A stretch of 64,000 bases of DNA. Source: an uncultured Anaerolineae bacterium. Lineage in GTDB: Bacteria; Chloroflexota; Anaerolineae; Promineifilales; Promineifilaceae. Within the stretch, counting starts at the first letter, position 1. Every line of letters begins with the position of its first letter. Where the stretch lies: contig CAJQMR010000019.1 in the NCBI GenBank assembly GCA_905479495.1, positions 1-64,000 on the forward strand, in the 5' to 3' direction. Below, in pieces: positions 18,861 through 28,481 of the stretch. The notes beneath the pieces were generated by a model, which was given only the letters and a program-made list of their open reading frames with translations, was not told the origin of the DNA and did no database searches. A program made the position numbers and the translations under genes.

Positions 18861-21800
18861 ATGAGAAGTAGATACCTGGCAATTTTTGGCTCGATTTTTT
18901 TTACTGTTATTGCCTTAGCCGCTTTGGCGATGAACGGCCGTGTTGCCGCTAAAACAACAGGACAAGTTGTCGGCGGTACGGTACCCACCACTTTCCGCGT
19001 TTCAGAACCTGCGTCTGGTGAGGAGGGGGATGGGGATTCCACAATTCCGGCGATTTCAGCCAACGGCCGTTTTATCGCCTTTGCCTCTCAAGCTACCAAT
19101 TTGGACCCGCAGGGTGATACCAATAGCTTTCAAGACATATTTTTGAAGGATTTACAGACCCAAGTTATCACTCGCGTGGTAGATTTTGTCCAAACGGGCA
19201 GACCCAATGGTGATTCCAGGAATCCGGACATTTCAGCCAACGGCCGTTATGTGGCATTTGAAACCGAGGCGACAGATTTAGCCAGCTCGCAAGAGTTGTT
19301 TGATGACAATGGCGCTTCAGATATCTACGTGTATGACAATGAAACCGGCTTTTTGGATGCCATTTCTGTTGATTTCAATCAATTTAGTCTGGGAAATGGT
19401 CCATCCTATACGCCAGTTGTGGCCGCTATGGGGAATGGGTATCGGGTTGCATTTGTTTCTGAATCCACGAACCTGGATGCCAACGACACGGATATTTCGC
19501 CTGATGTGTATGTAATGAGTGTCACCTTCGACGAGTTTAATTTACCTATTTTTGATCTCAAGCTGGTTTCAATTAACAGTGTTGGTGAAATAGGGATTGG
19601 TTCGTCTTTGAATCCGGCGATTTCGGCAAACGGCCGTTACGTCGCTTTTGAATCGGATGCCCCAAACCTGGTTACAGGTGATAACAATGATGTAAGCGAC
19701 GTTTTTGTCCATGATTTGGAAACGGGCGAGACAATTCGGGTCTCTGTTGATATTAATGGCGGCGAAGCAGCTGGACCATCTTTTGAACCTTCCATCTCTT
19801 TTAACGGTGCCGTTGTTGCTTATACCAGCGCTGCGGCTAATCTGGTACCTAGTGACAATAATTCTGCAGAAGATGTTTTTGTCTACAATGTGCTGTCTGG
19901 TAACGTGAAACGGGTATCGTTAGACGGTGGTGGCAGCGAAGGTGATGGACATTCCTACTTGCCGCGCCTTGCCGACAGTGGTCTTAGCGTTGTTTTTGTT
20001 TCTGAAGCTACTAATCTTGTGTCAGATGATACCAACGATTTACCAGACATTTTTTGGCATAATATTGCTGCGGGGGATATTAAACGCGTCTCGCTTGCAT
20101 TTGATGGTGCAGAAAGTAATGGGGGGGTGGGCAGACCAGATGTAACTGCTGACGGCCGTCTCACCGCTTTTGACTCTGCCGCTGATAATCTAATACCTAG
20201 TGACGGTAATGGCTTCCTGGATGTGTTCATCCGTGAAGAAGATTTTCCCAGCCAATCTTTCCGCTACACGGCGGAAGAAGTGCCGGTGAATACCACTGTT
20301 ACGGGATCTGTTGATGCGGAAACGGCCGTGAAGTGGTACAAATTTGATGTTACCGAGGCCGGTTCGACCATTGACACCAAACTCTCCAATCTTACTGGTG
20401 ACTACAATCTTTACCTGTTTGCTCCCGCTATCGACGAAGAAAATGGCCAGATCCGTGACTTGGGCCAGCTCAGCAATATTGGGCAGCTTAGCAATATTGG
20501 CCAGTTGAGCAATATCGGCCAGCTCAGCAATATTGGCCAACTCAGCAACATTGGTGATCTGGTTGACTTGGGCCAGCTCAGCAACATTGGTCAGCTCAGC
20601 AATATCGGCCAGCTTAGCAACATAGGGCAACTGAGCAACATTGGGCAGGTAGGGAACATTGGCACGCTGGTTGCCGTTTCCATTCAGCCTGATCTGACGC
20701 CTGAAACTATTGCCTACAATGTGCAAGAACTATACGGCCCTTACTATCTAGCGGTCGTACCGCAAAAACCAGAGGTGTTGGGTACGACGTTTGAATTGAG
20801 CATTAGTGTCTCTCCGCCGGTAGATCCATATAATCCCGTTTCTTGCGACTCTTTTGATACAGTAGCTACACCTGCGGTTGATCCGAATGTCCGAACTCTC
20901 ATTCTGGCCAATTCAGATGAGATGGGTCAACTTTATCCCAGTGAAGCTGCCACCATCACTAATCTGATGGCACGCTTAAACACATTGGCAAGCCAACCTG
21001 ATGTGAACGGTGTCATTGTGGATTTTGCCGACGCCAACTACTTTTGGGTGCAAAATGCTTACAACAGTTGGAATAGCTCACCTGGAAATCCATTAGAGGC
21101 CAACTGTGTGGCGGCTCAAATCAAATCAACAATCTATTCGCTGCTGCCCGCGTACCCCAATCTGGAATACATCGTGCTGGTGGGCGAAGACCGGGTGATT
21201 CCGCAGCGGCGCATTCGGGATGAGGCCCTGGTGGCCAATGAGCGCAACTATGCAACCATTGCTGAATCCACTGAGATTTCTGGCTCGCTGGAGCTGCGTT
21301 ATTTCCTCACGGATGATTATTATGCGGCGCCAATCCCGTTCCCCTTCAAGGATCGTGAATTTTATCTACCGCAGTATGGAATCGGCCGTTTGGTGGAAAC
21401 CCCCTCTGAAATTCTGGGTGTAGTTGACGCTTTCCTGGCTCAACCTGTGTTGACGCCTAACGATGCTCTGGTTACTGGCTATGATTTCCTCATTGATCAA
21501 GCCAACGTTATTACTGATACGCTGTTGTCTCAGGGTGTAACGCTTATTTCGCAAACAACCTTTATTGATAACAACTGGTCAGGACAATTGTTTAGCGATA
21601 CTTTGTTTACTATGCCAACAGCACCTGATCTCATTTCGCTAAATTCGCACTTTGAGCATTACCGCTTTTTCCCGAATAATCCGCCGGATGTTTTTGCCGA
21701 ACAGATAATAGCCGGTACTGATTACACAGGAACGGTTGTGTTCTCGGTGGGCTGTCATTCTGGTTTGAATATTCCAGATGGGGGCACATCTTCAGCTACC

Positions 21801-22985
21801 ACTGACCGGGATTGGCCGCAGGCGTTTAATGCGCAGGCGGCCAGCTTCCTGGGCAATACGGGCTACGGCTATGGCGATTCAGACTTGGTGGCCTATTCAG
21901 AGGCGTTGATGGTCAACTATGTTGATGCTTTGGGTAACTGGAGTGAAGGGCCGCAAACGGTGGGCCAGGCTCTGCGCATGGCCAAGCAGCAATATTATAA
22001 CGGAATGGCTGGTGGTACCTTTAGCAACTATGATGAGAAAGTATTGGAAGAGATGACGCTTTATGGCTTGCCAATGCTGCGCATTAACATGCCTGTAACC
22101 ACGACGACCTCTTTATGGGGCAAGAGTGCGATAGACGATACGGCCGTACAGCGGGTTGAGGGTAGTGGTTTAACGACAACCCCGCTGAACTTCAACTTTG
22201 CCTTTGATCAGCATGGCATATCTGGCCTGGGCAGCTATTACACGCTAACGGGCGAAGATGATGTGTACGTGGCGGGCGGCAAGCCCATCCAGCCGTTAAG
22301 CAGTGTAAGCGTCAGCCAGTCGGGCAATGTGGCTCATGGGGTTCTGATGACCGGTGGTTCCTTCACGGAAATCCCTGGCTTTAATCCGGTTGTGTCTCAG
22401 CTCATTACCGAAGAAGTGGGCATTTTACAACCAGAGCCACTCTTCCCGCTGGATTATTGGTACCCGGTGGCGTTGGGCAGCATCAATCGTTATCTGTCGA
22501 TTGGAGGTGAATCGGTGGAGCGCTTGGTGATGATTCCGGGACAGTTTGCGGCGACTGGCGGTGTGGCTGAAACGATTGGCACGCAGCGTCTGTATGATAG
22601 TCTGGAGTTTGAAGTGTATCATACGCCGTTTGACAGCGATGATTTCATTGCCCCCAGCATTTGGAATGTATGGGCTAATCGCATTGCCAATCAGGTAACC
22701 TTCCAGGTGCAGGTAACGGATGACAGCTCTGAGCTTTACCGCGTGGTGATGCTGTATCGCGAACTGCCGTCAACAACCTGGAAGCTGGCTGAATTAAGTT
22801 ATGATCCGGTGACGCAGGTGGCAATGGGTGTAGTTTCTGTGCCGCTAGACACGGAAATTGAATATTTCGCACAGGCAGTCGATGGCAGTGGGAATGTTTC
22901 GGTGGCCATGTCCTATGGCCTGCCGTACTTCGCCGCCAAGAGTAGCCCAGCACTGATTTACCTGCCGGTTGCTATCAAACCCTGA
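18861..22985 (+). CDS. Secreted propeller / PPC / gingipain-like (C25) cysteine peptidase with LSNIGQ repeats
   Basis: 1374 residues from ATG 18861 (GAGGG upstream); the in-frame TTG at 18804 lacks a ribosome site. A signal peptide is at residues 1-31. Then come about six PD40/TolB-like blades with the word ISANGR(F/Y)(V/I)AF, NGR being encoded by the genome octamer. A PPC-like domain (VKWYKFDVTEAG, YNLYLFAP) is interrupted by nine LSNIG hexapeptide repeats before resuming (PETIAYNVQ, YYLAVVPQ). A gingipain-like domain follows (LEYIVLVGEDRVIP, catalytic-type His in LNSHFEHYRF, Cys in FSVGCHSGLNI). The protein ends with YLPVAIKP, similar to the end of the LamG protein at 47931. Likely an extracellular peptidase or processing enzyme; substrate unknown. 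Confidence 0.82.
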   Translation: MRSRYLAIFGSIFFTVIALAALAMNGRVAAKTTGQVVGGTVPTTFRVSEPASGEEGDGDSTIPAISANGRFIAFASQATNLDPQGDTNSFQDIFLKDLQTQVITRVVDFVQTGRPNGDSRNPDISANGRYVAFETEATDLASSQELFDDNGASDIYVYDNETGFLDAISVDFNQFSLGNGPSYTPVVAAMGNGYRVAFVSESTNLDANDTDISPDVYVMSVTFDEFNLPIFDLKLVSINSVGEIGIGSSLNPAISANGRYVAFESDAPNLVTGDNNDVSDVFVHDLETGETIRVSVDINGGEAAGPSFEPSISFNGAVVAYTSAAANLVPSDNNSAEDVFVYNVLSGNVKRVSLDGGGSEGDGHSYLPRLADSGLSVVFVSEATNLVSDDTNDLPDIFWHNIAAGDIKRVSLAFDGAESNGGVGRPDVTADGRLTAFDSAADNLIPSDGNGFLDVFIREEDFPSQSFRYTAEEVPVNTTVTGSVDAETAVKWYKFDVTEAGSTIDTKLSNLTGDYNLYLFAPAIDEENGQIRDLGQLSNIGQLSNIGQLSNIGQLSNIGQLSNIGDLVDLGQLSNIGQLSNIGQLSNIGQLSNIGQVGNIGTLVAVSIQPDLTPETIAYNVQELYGPYYLAVVPQKPEVLGTTFELSISVSPPVDPYNPVSCDSFDTVATPAVDPNVRTLILANSDEMGQLYPSEAATITNLMARLNTLASQPDVNGVIVDFADANYFWVQNAYNSWNSSPGNPLEANCVAAQIKSTIYSLLPAYPNLEYIVLVGEDRVIPQRRIRDEALVANERNYATIAESTEISGSLELRYFLTDDYYAAPIPFPFKDREFYLPQYGIGRLVETPSEILGVVDAFLAQPVLTPNDALVTGYDFLIDQANVITDTLLSQGVTLISQTTFIDNNWSGQLFSDTLFTMPTAPDLISLNSHFEHYRFFPNNPPDVFAEQIIAGTDYTGTVVFSVGCHSGLNIPDGGTSSATTDRDWPQAFNAQAASFLGNTGYGYGDSDLVAYSEALMVNYVDALGNWSEGPQTVGQALRMAKQQYYNGMAGGTFSNYDEKVLEEMTLYGLPMLRINMPVTTTTSLWGKSAIDDTAVQRVEGSGLTTTPLNFNFAFDQHGISGLGSYYTLTGEDDVYVAGGKPIQPLSSVSVSQSGNVAHGVLMTGGSFTEIPGFNPVVSQLITEEVGILQPEPLFPLDYWYPVALGSINRYLSIGGESVERLVMIPGQFAATGGVAETIGTQRLYDSLEFEVYHTPFDSDDFIAPSIWNVWANRIANQVTFQVQVTDDSSELYRVVMLYRELPSTTWKLAELSYDPVTQVAMGVVSVPLDTEIEYFAQAVDGSGNVSVAMSYGLPYFAAKSSPALIYLPVAIKP
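20458..20667 (+). repeat. In-frame tandem 18-bp repeats encoding (G-Q-L-S-N-I)n
   Basis: About eleven 18-bp units in frame. Nine encode LSNIG; one variant reads DLVDLG and the last VGNIG. Third-codon positions vary between units, so the peptide appears to be under selection and the DNA is not freshly amplified. The block is inserted in a loop of the PPC-like domain. Confidence 0.9.
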
Positions 22986-23002
22986 CAGTAAGTAGTGGTA
23001 AA

Positions 23003-23036
23003 AAAACGGCCGTTCCCACCCCGGAACGGCCGTTTT
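23003..23036. terminator. Bidirectional terminator made of two ACGGCCGT copies
   Basis: Arms AAAACGGCCGTTCC and GGAACGGCCGTTTT form a perfect 14-bp stem with loop CACCCC (23017-23022). A-runs before and T-runs after make it usable from both directions, between the convergent genes at 18861 (+) and 23048 (-). Confidence 0.88.
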
Positions 23037-23047
23037 GATTAACCAAA

Positions 23048-24748
23048 TTACCTGCCACCCATCTCTTGAATCGTGAACATGGCTTCAATAATGAGGCCAA
23101 AAAAGCCCAGCGACGGCTCGTTGCTGTTGAGCGTGCCAATCAGCGTGGCGTTTTGTTCCGGCCAGTAAAAAGCAAAGCTGTTGAACAAACCAGGATGGCC
23201 CATGTTTTCCCCCAGGCCGGGAATGTCACATTCTTCGTAGACAAAGCGATACAGCCCCATGCCGTAGGATGTGCCGCAGTCTGGCGTGGTGACCCAGGTG
23301 GTCATGGCTTCTTTGCTGGCCGGATCATCAAACAGATCATCATTGACCCAGGCCCAGAGGAAGCGGTTCAGATCCAGGGCGGTGGAAACCAGGCCACCAG
23401 ACCCCCATTCATAGGAATGGCTGTCCAGCTCATTCCACAACACGCCGTTGTAGTAGGCGTTGCTGACGGAACGGCCGTCTACTCCTGCAACCACCGGTTC
23501 CCGAAACTCAAAGTAAGTGTGTGTCATCGCCAGCGGTTCAAAGATGAGCTGGCGGTATACTTCGTGCAGTTCCATCCCTGATGCTGCCTCGATGATCAGG
23601 CCCAACAGCTGGTAATTGGTGTCGCTGTAATTGAACATTTCCCCAGGCTGCCCAACTGGCTCCACGTTGTCGATAGCCCAGGCCAGCACCATTGATTCAT
23701 CCCAGATGGTGTCCGGCTCGCCCAAAATCAGTTCCTTGAAGTCGGGCACGCCGTTGCCATCAACATCTACGCCGTTGGAGAAGTCACCGAGGCCGCTGGT
23801 GTGGTTGAGCAACTGGCGCACCGTAATTTCCTCGCCGTACGATTGGCCATCCAGCACCAGCAGCTGCGCCACCAGCTCTTCGGGCAGGTACAGGCTGATG
23901 GCATCGTCCAGCGCGAGTTTTCCCTGTTCTGCGAGTTTGAGGATAGTAACGGCCGTAAACGTCTTGGTCATGCTGGAGATGATGAATTGGTCTTCCGGCA
24001 CGATTGTTTCGCCCGTTTCTGGATTAGCCAGCCCGGCCGCGCCCTGAAAAGTAAAATTTGTATTAGGCATGTCAACCATGAAGATGACGCTGGGCACGCC
24101 GTTTTCGTTTACCCAGGTATCGGCAATGGCTTGCAGCGCGGTGGCTAGTTCCGGCATCGTTTCACCAGCGATTGCTACTGGCTCAGACTGCCATTCTTGT
24201 TTCAAATTGGCAAAGAGATAGTTGCGGGTGAAGCCCCCTTCGTTGCAGGCATCATCCACCGTTTGGAACTGAACTGTCTTCTCACCCAGGTCAAGCACAT
24301 CGTAAATGCCCACCACCTCGGCGCTGCATTCGGTCCAATGCCCGGCGTTTGCCAGATCGCGCAGATGAATCTGGCCATCTTCAAACCAGTATTCACCCGT
24401 GACGCGTGGCGCGGATACCAGATTTTCCTCAGTCAGAGCGACGTAGAAACGGCCGTCTGCCGTATACATCACATAGCCAGTTTCCCCAGCCAACGCTCCC
24501 AACCAGATGCCCACTATTTCATCTGCCGACGTGATCAGCGCCGGGGCAGGTGTGTCAGTTGGTTCTGGCGTGGCCGTGGGTTCGGGAACGGCCGTATTGG
24601 TGGGAACGGCCGTAGGTTCCACTGTTGGTTCTGCCAATGCAACATTTGTCGGTACCGATTCGGCCGTTTCTGTGACATCGGCATCACTATCACCGCAGGC
24701 TGCCAGCAAAAATAAAAATATCACCAGTAAAAGACATGCTTTTTTCAT
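23048..24748 (-). CDS. Lipoprotein serine hydrolase, beta-lactamase/PBP4* family
   Basis: 566 residues. An N-terminal lipoprotein signal ends in the lipobox LAAC, followed by a Thr/Pro-rich spacer (TVEPTAVPTNTAVPEPTATP) and an extra domain of about 100 residues. The class C beta-lactamase-like domain has SMTK (S259, K262), a Tyr motif YSDTN (Y374, with Asp where Asn is usual in YxN) and a C-terminal HPG motif in GHPGLFNSF. Members act as DD-peptidases, esterases or amidohydrolases; substrate unknown. Its ATG overlaps the stop of the small upstream gene (ATGA), implying translational coupling. It sits on the outside of the cytoplasmic membrane. Confidence 0.9.
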   Translation of the reverse strand: MKKACLLLVIFLFLLAACGDSDADVTETAESVPTNVALAEPTVEPTAVPTNTAVPEPTATPEPTDTPAPALITSADEIVGIWLGALAGETGYVMYTADGRFYVALTEENLVSAPRVTGEYWFEDGQIHLRDLANAGHWTECSAEVVGIYDVLDLGEKTVQFQTVDDACNEGGFTRNYLFANLKQEWQSEPVAIAGETMPELATALQAIADTWVNENGVPSVIFMVDMPNTNFTFQGAAGLANPETGETIVPEDQFIISSMTKTFTAVTILKLAEQGKLALDDAISLYLPEELVAQLLVLDGQSYGEEITVRQLLNHTSGLGDFSNGVDVDGNGVPDFKELILGEPDTIWDESMVLAWAIDNVEPVGQPGEMFNYSDTNYQLLGLIIEAASGMELHEVYRQLIFEPLAMTHTYFEFREPVVAGVDGRSVSNAYYNGVLWNELDSHSYEWGSGGLVSTALDLNRFLWAWVNDDLFDDPASKEAMTTWVTTPDCGTSYGMGLYRFVYEECDIPGLGENMGHPGLFNSFAFYWPEQNATLIGTLNSNEPSLGFFGLIIEAMFTIQEMGGR

Positions 24749-24951
24749 GATGTTTCCTCCTTCTGTTTCATAACCGGTTGCTCACCTGTTTCGGCCCGCA
24801 AAAAGGCCAGCAGCGCTGCCAAACTGGCAAAATTCTGTCGCTGGCCAGTGCTGGCCTCTTCCAGAGAACAGCGCCAGACAAAGTTGCCGTTCTGTTCCGT
24901 CTGCCACAGTCGCAACAAATAGGAGCGGTATGTTGCCTTGATTGGTTCCAT
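24745..24951 (-). CDS. Small conserved protein (68 aa), translationally coupled to the serine hydrolase
   Basis: 68 residues beginning MEPIKATYRSYLLRLWQTEQ. The pattern SYLLRLW, then FVWRCSLEEASTGQRQNF, then a leucine/alanine helix (ASLAALLAFLRAE) resembles a family of small uncharacterised proteins that I recall as common in Chloroflexota. The stop TGA (24747-24745) overlaps the ATG of the downstream hydrolase by the classic ATGA. It is divergent from the SARP regulator at 25122, which could control both. Function unknown. Confidence 0.65.
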   Translation of the reverse strand: MEPIKATYRSYLLRLWQTEQNGNFVWRCSLEEASTGQRQNFASLAALLAFLRAETGEQPVMKQKEETS

Positions 24952-25121
24952 AATGCTTCAGCGCAGCTCAGTCTCATTTAAAATCTGCTTCCTTCCTGGC
25001 AGGGTAGCAGGCAACCGTTAAGAAAACGTCCAGTCGTTGTGATGATTTAATGATCTTTGTCAGGTGCCAACGGCCGTTCCCATCCCTTACAATGAAAAAG
25101 GACCAGTGAGGAGGGTATTTC

Positions 25122-28100
25122 ATGGCCAAGCTTGAAATTTCAACCCTGGGACCACTGCAAATCACAACCAACCAAGCCCCTGTTTCCGGTTTCATCTCAG
25201 ATAAAGTTCGCGCGCTGCTGGTTTATCTGGCAGTTGAACAAACACGGCCGTTGCGCCGTGAAGCCTTGGCGGCATTGTTTTGGCCCGACCAGCCCAAAGC
25301 CAAAGCCCTGGCCAACTTGCGCCGCGCGCTGGCCAATCTGCGCCAGGTGATTGATGATGAAAACGGCCGTTACCTACACATCACTCGCCAATCCCTCCAA
25401 TTTAATGCTGGCAGCCAGGCCGCCGTCGATGCCCTTCAATTTGCCCAGCTGCTTGATGAGCCGGAACCAGATCTGGCCCAAATGGATGAAGCCGTGAAAC
25501 TGGTAAACGGCCGTTTCCTGGAAGGCTTCTCCATTGATGACAGTATCGCTTTTGAGGAATGGGCTTTGCTCAAACGGGAACAAATTCAGCGGCAGCTGCT
25601 GCACACGCTCAACCGCCTGACCACTTATTACGAAACCCACCACCAACCGGAAACGGCCGTACACTACGCCTGGCAGCAGGTCAGCATTGAGCCGTGGTAT
25701 GAGCCGGGCCAGCGCCAGCTGCTGCGGCTGCTGGCCCAAACCAGGCAGCGGGCCGCTGCCCTGGCTCATTACGAGCAGTTTCGGCAGGAACTGGCGGCAG
25801 AACTAGGCGTCGCTCCGGAACCGGCCACCCGTCGTCTTTATGAACAGCTTCGCGATCAGCCGCCAGAGGAAAAGGCTGCTGAGCGTTCCCCTGAATTTTT
25901 GGCCGATCCGCCTGTGGTTGTTTCCCAGCCATTTGTGGCTCGGCAGGCAGAAATGGCCCGATTAAACTGTTTTGCGGAAACGGCCGTGGCGGGCCAGGGA
26001 CAGGTGGTTTTCATTACAGGGGAAGCCGGCAGCGGCAAAACCAGCCTGCTGCAAACTTTTGCCCAGGAGGCACAAGATCGGTTTCCCCAACTGATTCCTC
26101 TCTTTGGCGCTTGCCAGGCTCATTTGGGCCCCGGTAATCCGTATGGACCATTTCGCGCCATCCTGGCGTATGCTTTGGGCGACCTTGAACCTTTATGGCG
26201 CAGTGGTGCCTTTACGCGTGTCCAAATCAATCGGCTCTGGTTTTTGCGCCAAACGGCCGTTGCCTTGCTGCAAGATGCGGCCCCTGATTGCCTGGCGACT
26301 TTGGTAGATGCCACCTTGTTACCAGATGATGTGCGGCCAACGGCCGTTTCCCAGGGTCCACCGCAGGAAATTCTTTTTGGGCAGATGGCCCACTTCCTGC
26401 AACAATTTAGCCAGCATGGTCCTTTACTGCTCCTGCTGGATGATTTGCACTGGGCTGACAGCGCTTCTCTCGACTTGATTTTTTATTTGCAACGGCAGCT
26501 TACCGGCTATCCCATTCTGCTTTTGGGCACCTATCGCCCAGAAGAGCTGCTGCCTCGTCAGCCGGGAGAGAGTCGTCATCCCTTGATTCGATTTTCTCAT
26601 GAGTTGGCGCGCGCTTTTGGCGATATTGAAGTGGCGCTAAACCGCGCCGACGGCCGGGCTTTTGTGGATGCCTGGCTGGATGCGGAGCCAAATCAATTGA
26701 ATGAAGATTTTCGCCAGGCCCTCTTTGCGCAGACGCAGGGACATGCTTTGTTCACGGTGGAACTGGTGACGAATTTGCAGGAAAGCAGCGCGTTGTGGCG
26801 GGATGTCCAAGGCTGCTGGCAAGCGCAGGACATCGTTTCCTGGTCAAAGCTGCCTGCTAAAACGGAGGCAATCATTGCTGAGCGAATCGGCCGTTTGCCA
26901 CAAACCCTCAGGCAGCTGCTAAGGGTAGCGAGTGTTCAGGGTGAAACGTTTGTGGCGGAGTTGGTGGCCCAGGTATTGCAACGGCCGTTACCCGAAATCA
27001 TTCGCCTTTTAAGCGGGGAGTTCGCCCGCAGTTACCGTCTGGTGCAGGCGGTGGGGCGGCAGCAGGTAGGCACGGAGACCATTTCCCGCTACCGTTTTCG
27101 CCACAGTTTATTTCAGCAATATGTGTACGGCCGTCTCGATGCCATCGAACGTGCTCAGCTGCACCAAACAACGGGCGAGGCGCTGCTTCGTTTATATGAG
27201 GCTGCCAACCTGGAGCTTATGTCCATTGCCGCCGAGCTGGCCTATCATTTTGATGCTGCACAGGTTGTTGCCAGAGCGGTGTATTATCACCAGCTGGCAG
27301 GTGAACACGCCTTGCGGCTCTCGGCGCAGGCCGAAGCAATTAACCACTATCGTCGCAGTCTGGCGCTGTTGGCAACCTTACCGGAAACGGCTGGCACCAT
27401 TCGGCAAAAGATCGATGGCCAGCTTGCTCTGGGCGCAGCCTTGTTAGCTATCCAGGGGTATGCCTCACCAGAGGTAAAAGCGGTTTATGATCGTGCCTAT
27501 AGTTTATGCGGCCGTATTTCTGCCGCGCCGGAAATGGTAACCAGTCTCTTTTGGCTGACCTCCTACTATGCTGTTAGCGGCAATTTGATTCAGGCAGCAG
27601 CCGTTTCACAGCAAATGTTGGCCGTCGCTGAACAAGAAACGATTAGCGATATGCGTCAGATGCAGGCCCACGTATTGGCCGGGCTGCCGCTTTTTTTCAT
27701 GGGCTGCAATGAAGAGGCCCTGGCCCATTTTCAGTTGGCCAGCAGCCTGTATGATCCGGCACGGCACCAGCCAATGGTTTATACCTTTGGGCAGGACCCT
27801 GGCATCGGGGCGATGATCTGGCAGGGGCATGTGCTGTTACACATGGGCGAGCTGGCAAAGGCCAAGCGTTGTTTGCAGCAGGCATTGGCCTGGAGCGCCG
27901 CGTTGGATCACCCGTACACAGCGACGTTTGCCCATCTTTTGGCAGGTGGTACCCCGAATATCTGGTATTCCTGGGATTTAGAAACGGCCAGATGGCATGT
28001 GGAGACGGCCGTTCAACTGGCCAAAGAAGGAAACTTTGCCCAAATGCTGGCCTTGAGCACGTTTTATCAAGGGTACATCATGATTGTGGCCTGTTTGCGA

Positions 28101-28475
28101 CAGCAGAGCGGCCTCACAGGAAATTCTGCGGCGGAAGGGTTAGCCTTGATGCAGCGGGGGATGGCTATGGAAGCTGACGTTGGCAGCAAGCTGGGTCTCA
28201 GTTCACGCTGGCTGCTGCTAGCAGATGTTCACCGGCAGTGTAACCAAATTGAGCAAGCGTGGCACGCTTTGCAACATGCCGAGATGGAAGTGTATCAGCG
28301 GCAAGAGCTCTATTTTGAAGCGGAAATATTGCGTCTGAAAGGGGAGCTTTACTTATTGGCGGGAGAGGTGGCCCGGGCTGAGGCGAGTTGGCAAAAAGCG
28401 ATTCGTAGCGCTCAGGAACAAAAAGCTAAGAACTGGGAGCTTCGGGCTACGCTGGCCTTATGCCGTGGCACATAA
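25122..28475 (+). CDS. SARP/BTAD-type transcriptional regulator with AAA ATPase and TPR repeats
   Basis: 1117 residues, start supported by GAGGAGGG. Residues 1-95 form an OmpR-like winged-helix DNA-binding domain (LEISTLGPLQI, ALLVYLAVEQTRPLRREALA). Residues 100-245 are the bacterial transcriptional activation domain (BTAD, ending GVAPEPATRRLYEQL). An AAA/STAND ATPase follows with P-loop GEAGSGKT (300-307) and Walker B-like LLLLDDLHWADSASLDL, then a TPR superhelix. AfsR/SARP proteins of this size activate nearby gene clusters after ATP-dependent switching. The divergent serine-hydrolase pair at 23048-24951 is the most obvious local target (inference). Confidence 0.9.
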   Translation: MAKLEISTLGPLQITTNQAPVSGFISDKVRALLVYLAVEQTRPLRREALAALFWPDQPKAKALANLRRALANLRQVIDDENGRYLHITRQSLQFNAGSQAAVDALQFAQLLDEPEPDLAQMDEAVKLVNGRFLEGFSIDDSIAFEEWALLKREQIQRQLLHTLNRLTTYYETHHQPETAVHYAWQQVSIEPWYEPGQRQLLRLLAQTRQRAAALAHYEQFRQELAAELGVAPEPATRRLYEQLRDQPPEEKAAERSPEFLADPPVVVSQPFVARQAEMARLNCFAETAVAGQGQVVFITGEAGSGKTSLLQTFAQEAQDRFPQLIPLFGACQAHLGPGNPYGPFRAILAYALGDLEPLWRSGAFTRVQINRLWFLRQTAVALLQDAAPDCLATLVDATLLPDDVRPTAVSQGPPQEILFGQMAHFLQQFSQHGPLLLLLDDLHWADSASLDLIFYLQRQLTGYPILLLGTYRPEELLPRQPGESRHPLIRFSHELARAFGDIEVALNRADGRAFVDAWLDAEPNQLNEDFRQALFAQTQGHALFTVELVTNLQESSALWRDVQGCWQAQDIVSWSKLPAKTEAIIAERIGRLPQTLRQLLRVASVQGETFVAELVAQVLQRPLPEIIRLLSGEFARSYRLVQAVGRQQVGTETISRYRFRHSLFQQYVYGRLDAIERAQLHQTTGEALLRLYEAANLELMSIAAELAYHFDAAQVVARAVYYHQLAGEHALRLSAQAEAINHYRRSLALLATLPETAGTIRQKIDGQLALGAALLAIQGYASPEVKAVYDRAYSLCGRISAAPEMVTSLFWLTSYYAVSGNLIQAAAVSQQMLAVAEQETISDMRQMQAHVLAGLPLFFMGCNEEALAHFQLASSLYDPARHQPMVYTFGQDPGIGAMIWQGHVLLHMGELAKAKRCLQQALAWSAALDHPYTATFAHLLAGGTPNIWYSWDLETARWHVETAVQLAKEGNFAQMLALSTFYQGYIMIVACLRQQSGLTGNSAAEGLALMQRGMAMEADVGSKLGLSSRWLLLADVHRQCNQIEQAWHALQHAEMEVYQRQELYFEAEILRLKGELYLLAGEVARAEASWQKAIRSAQEQKAKNWELRATLALCRGT

Positions 28476-28481
28476 TGTCAT

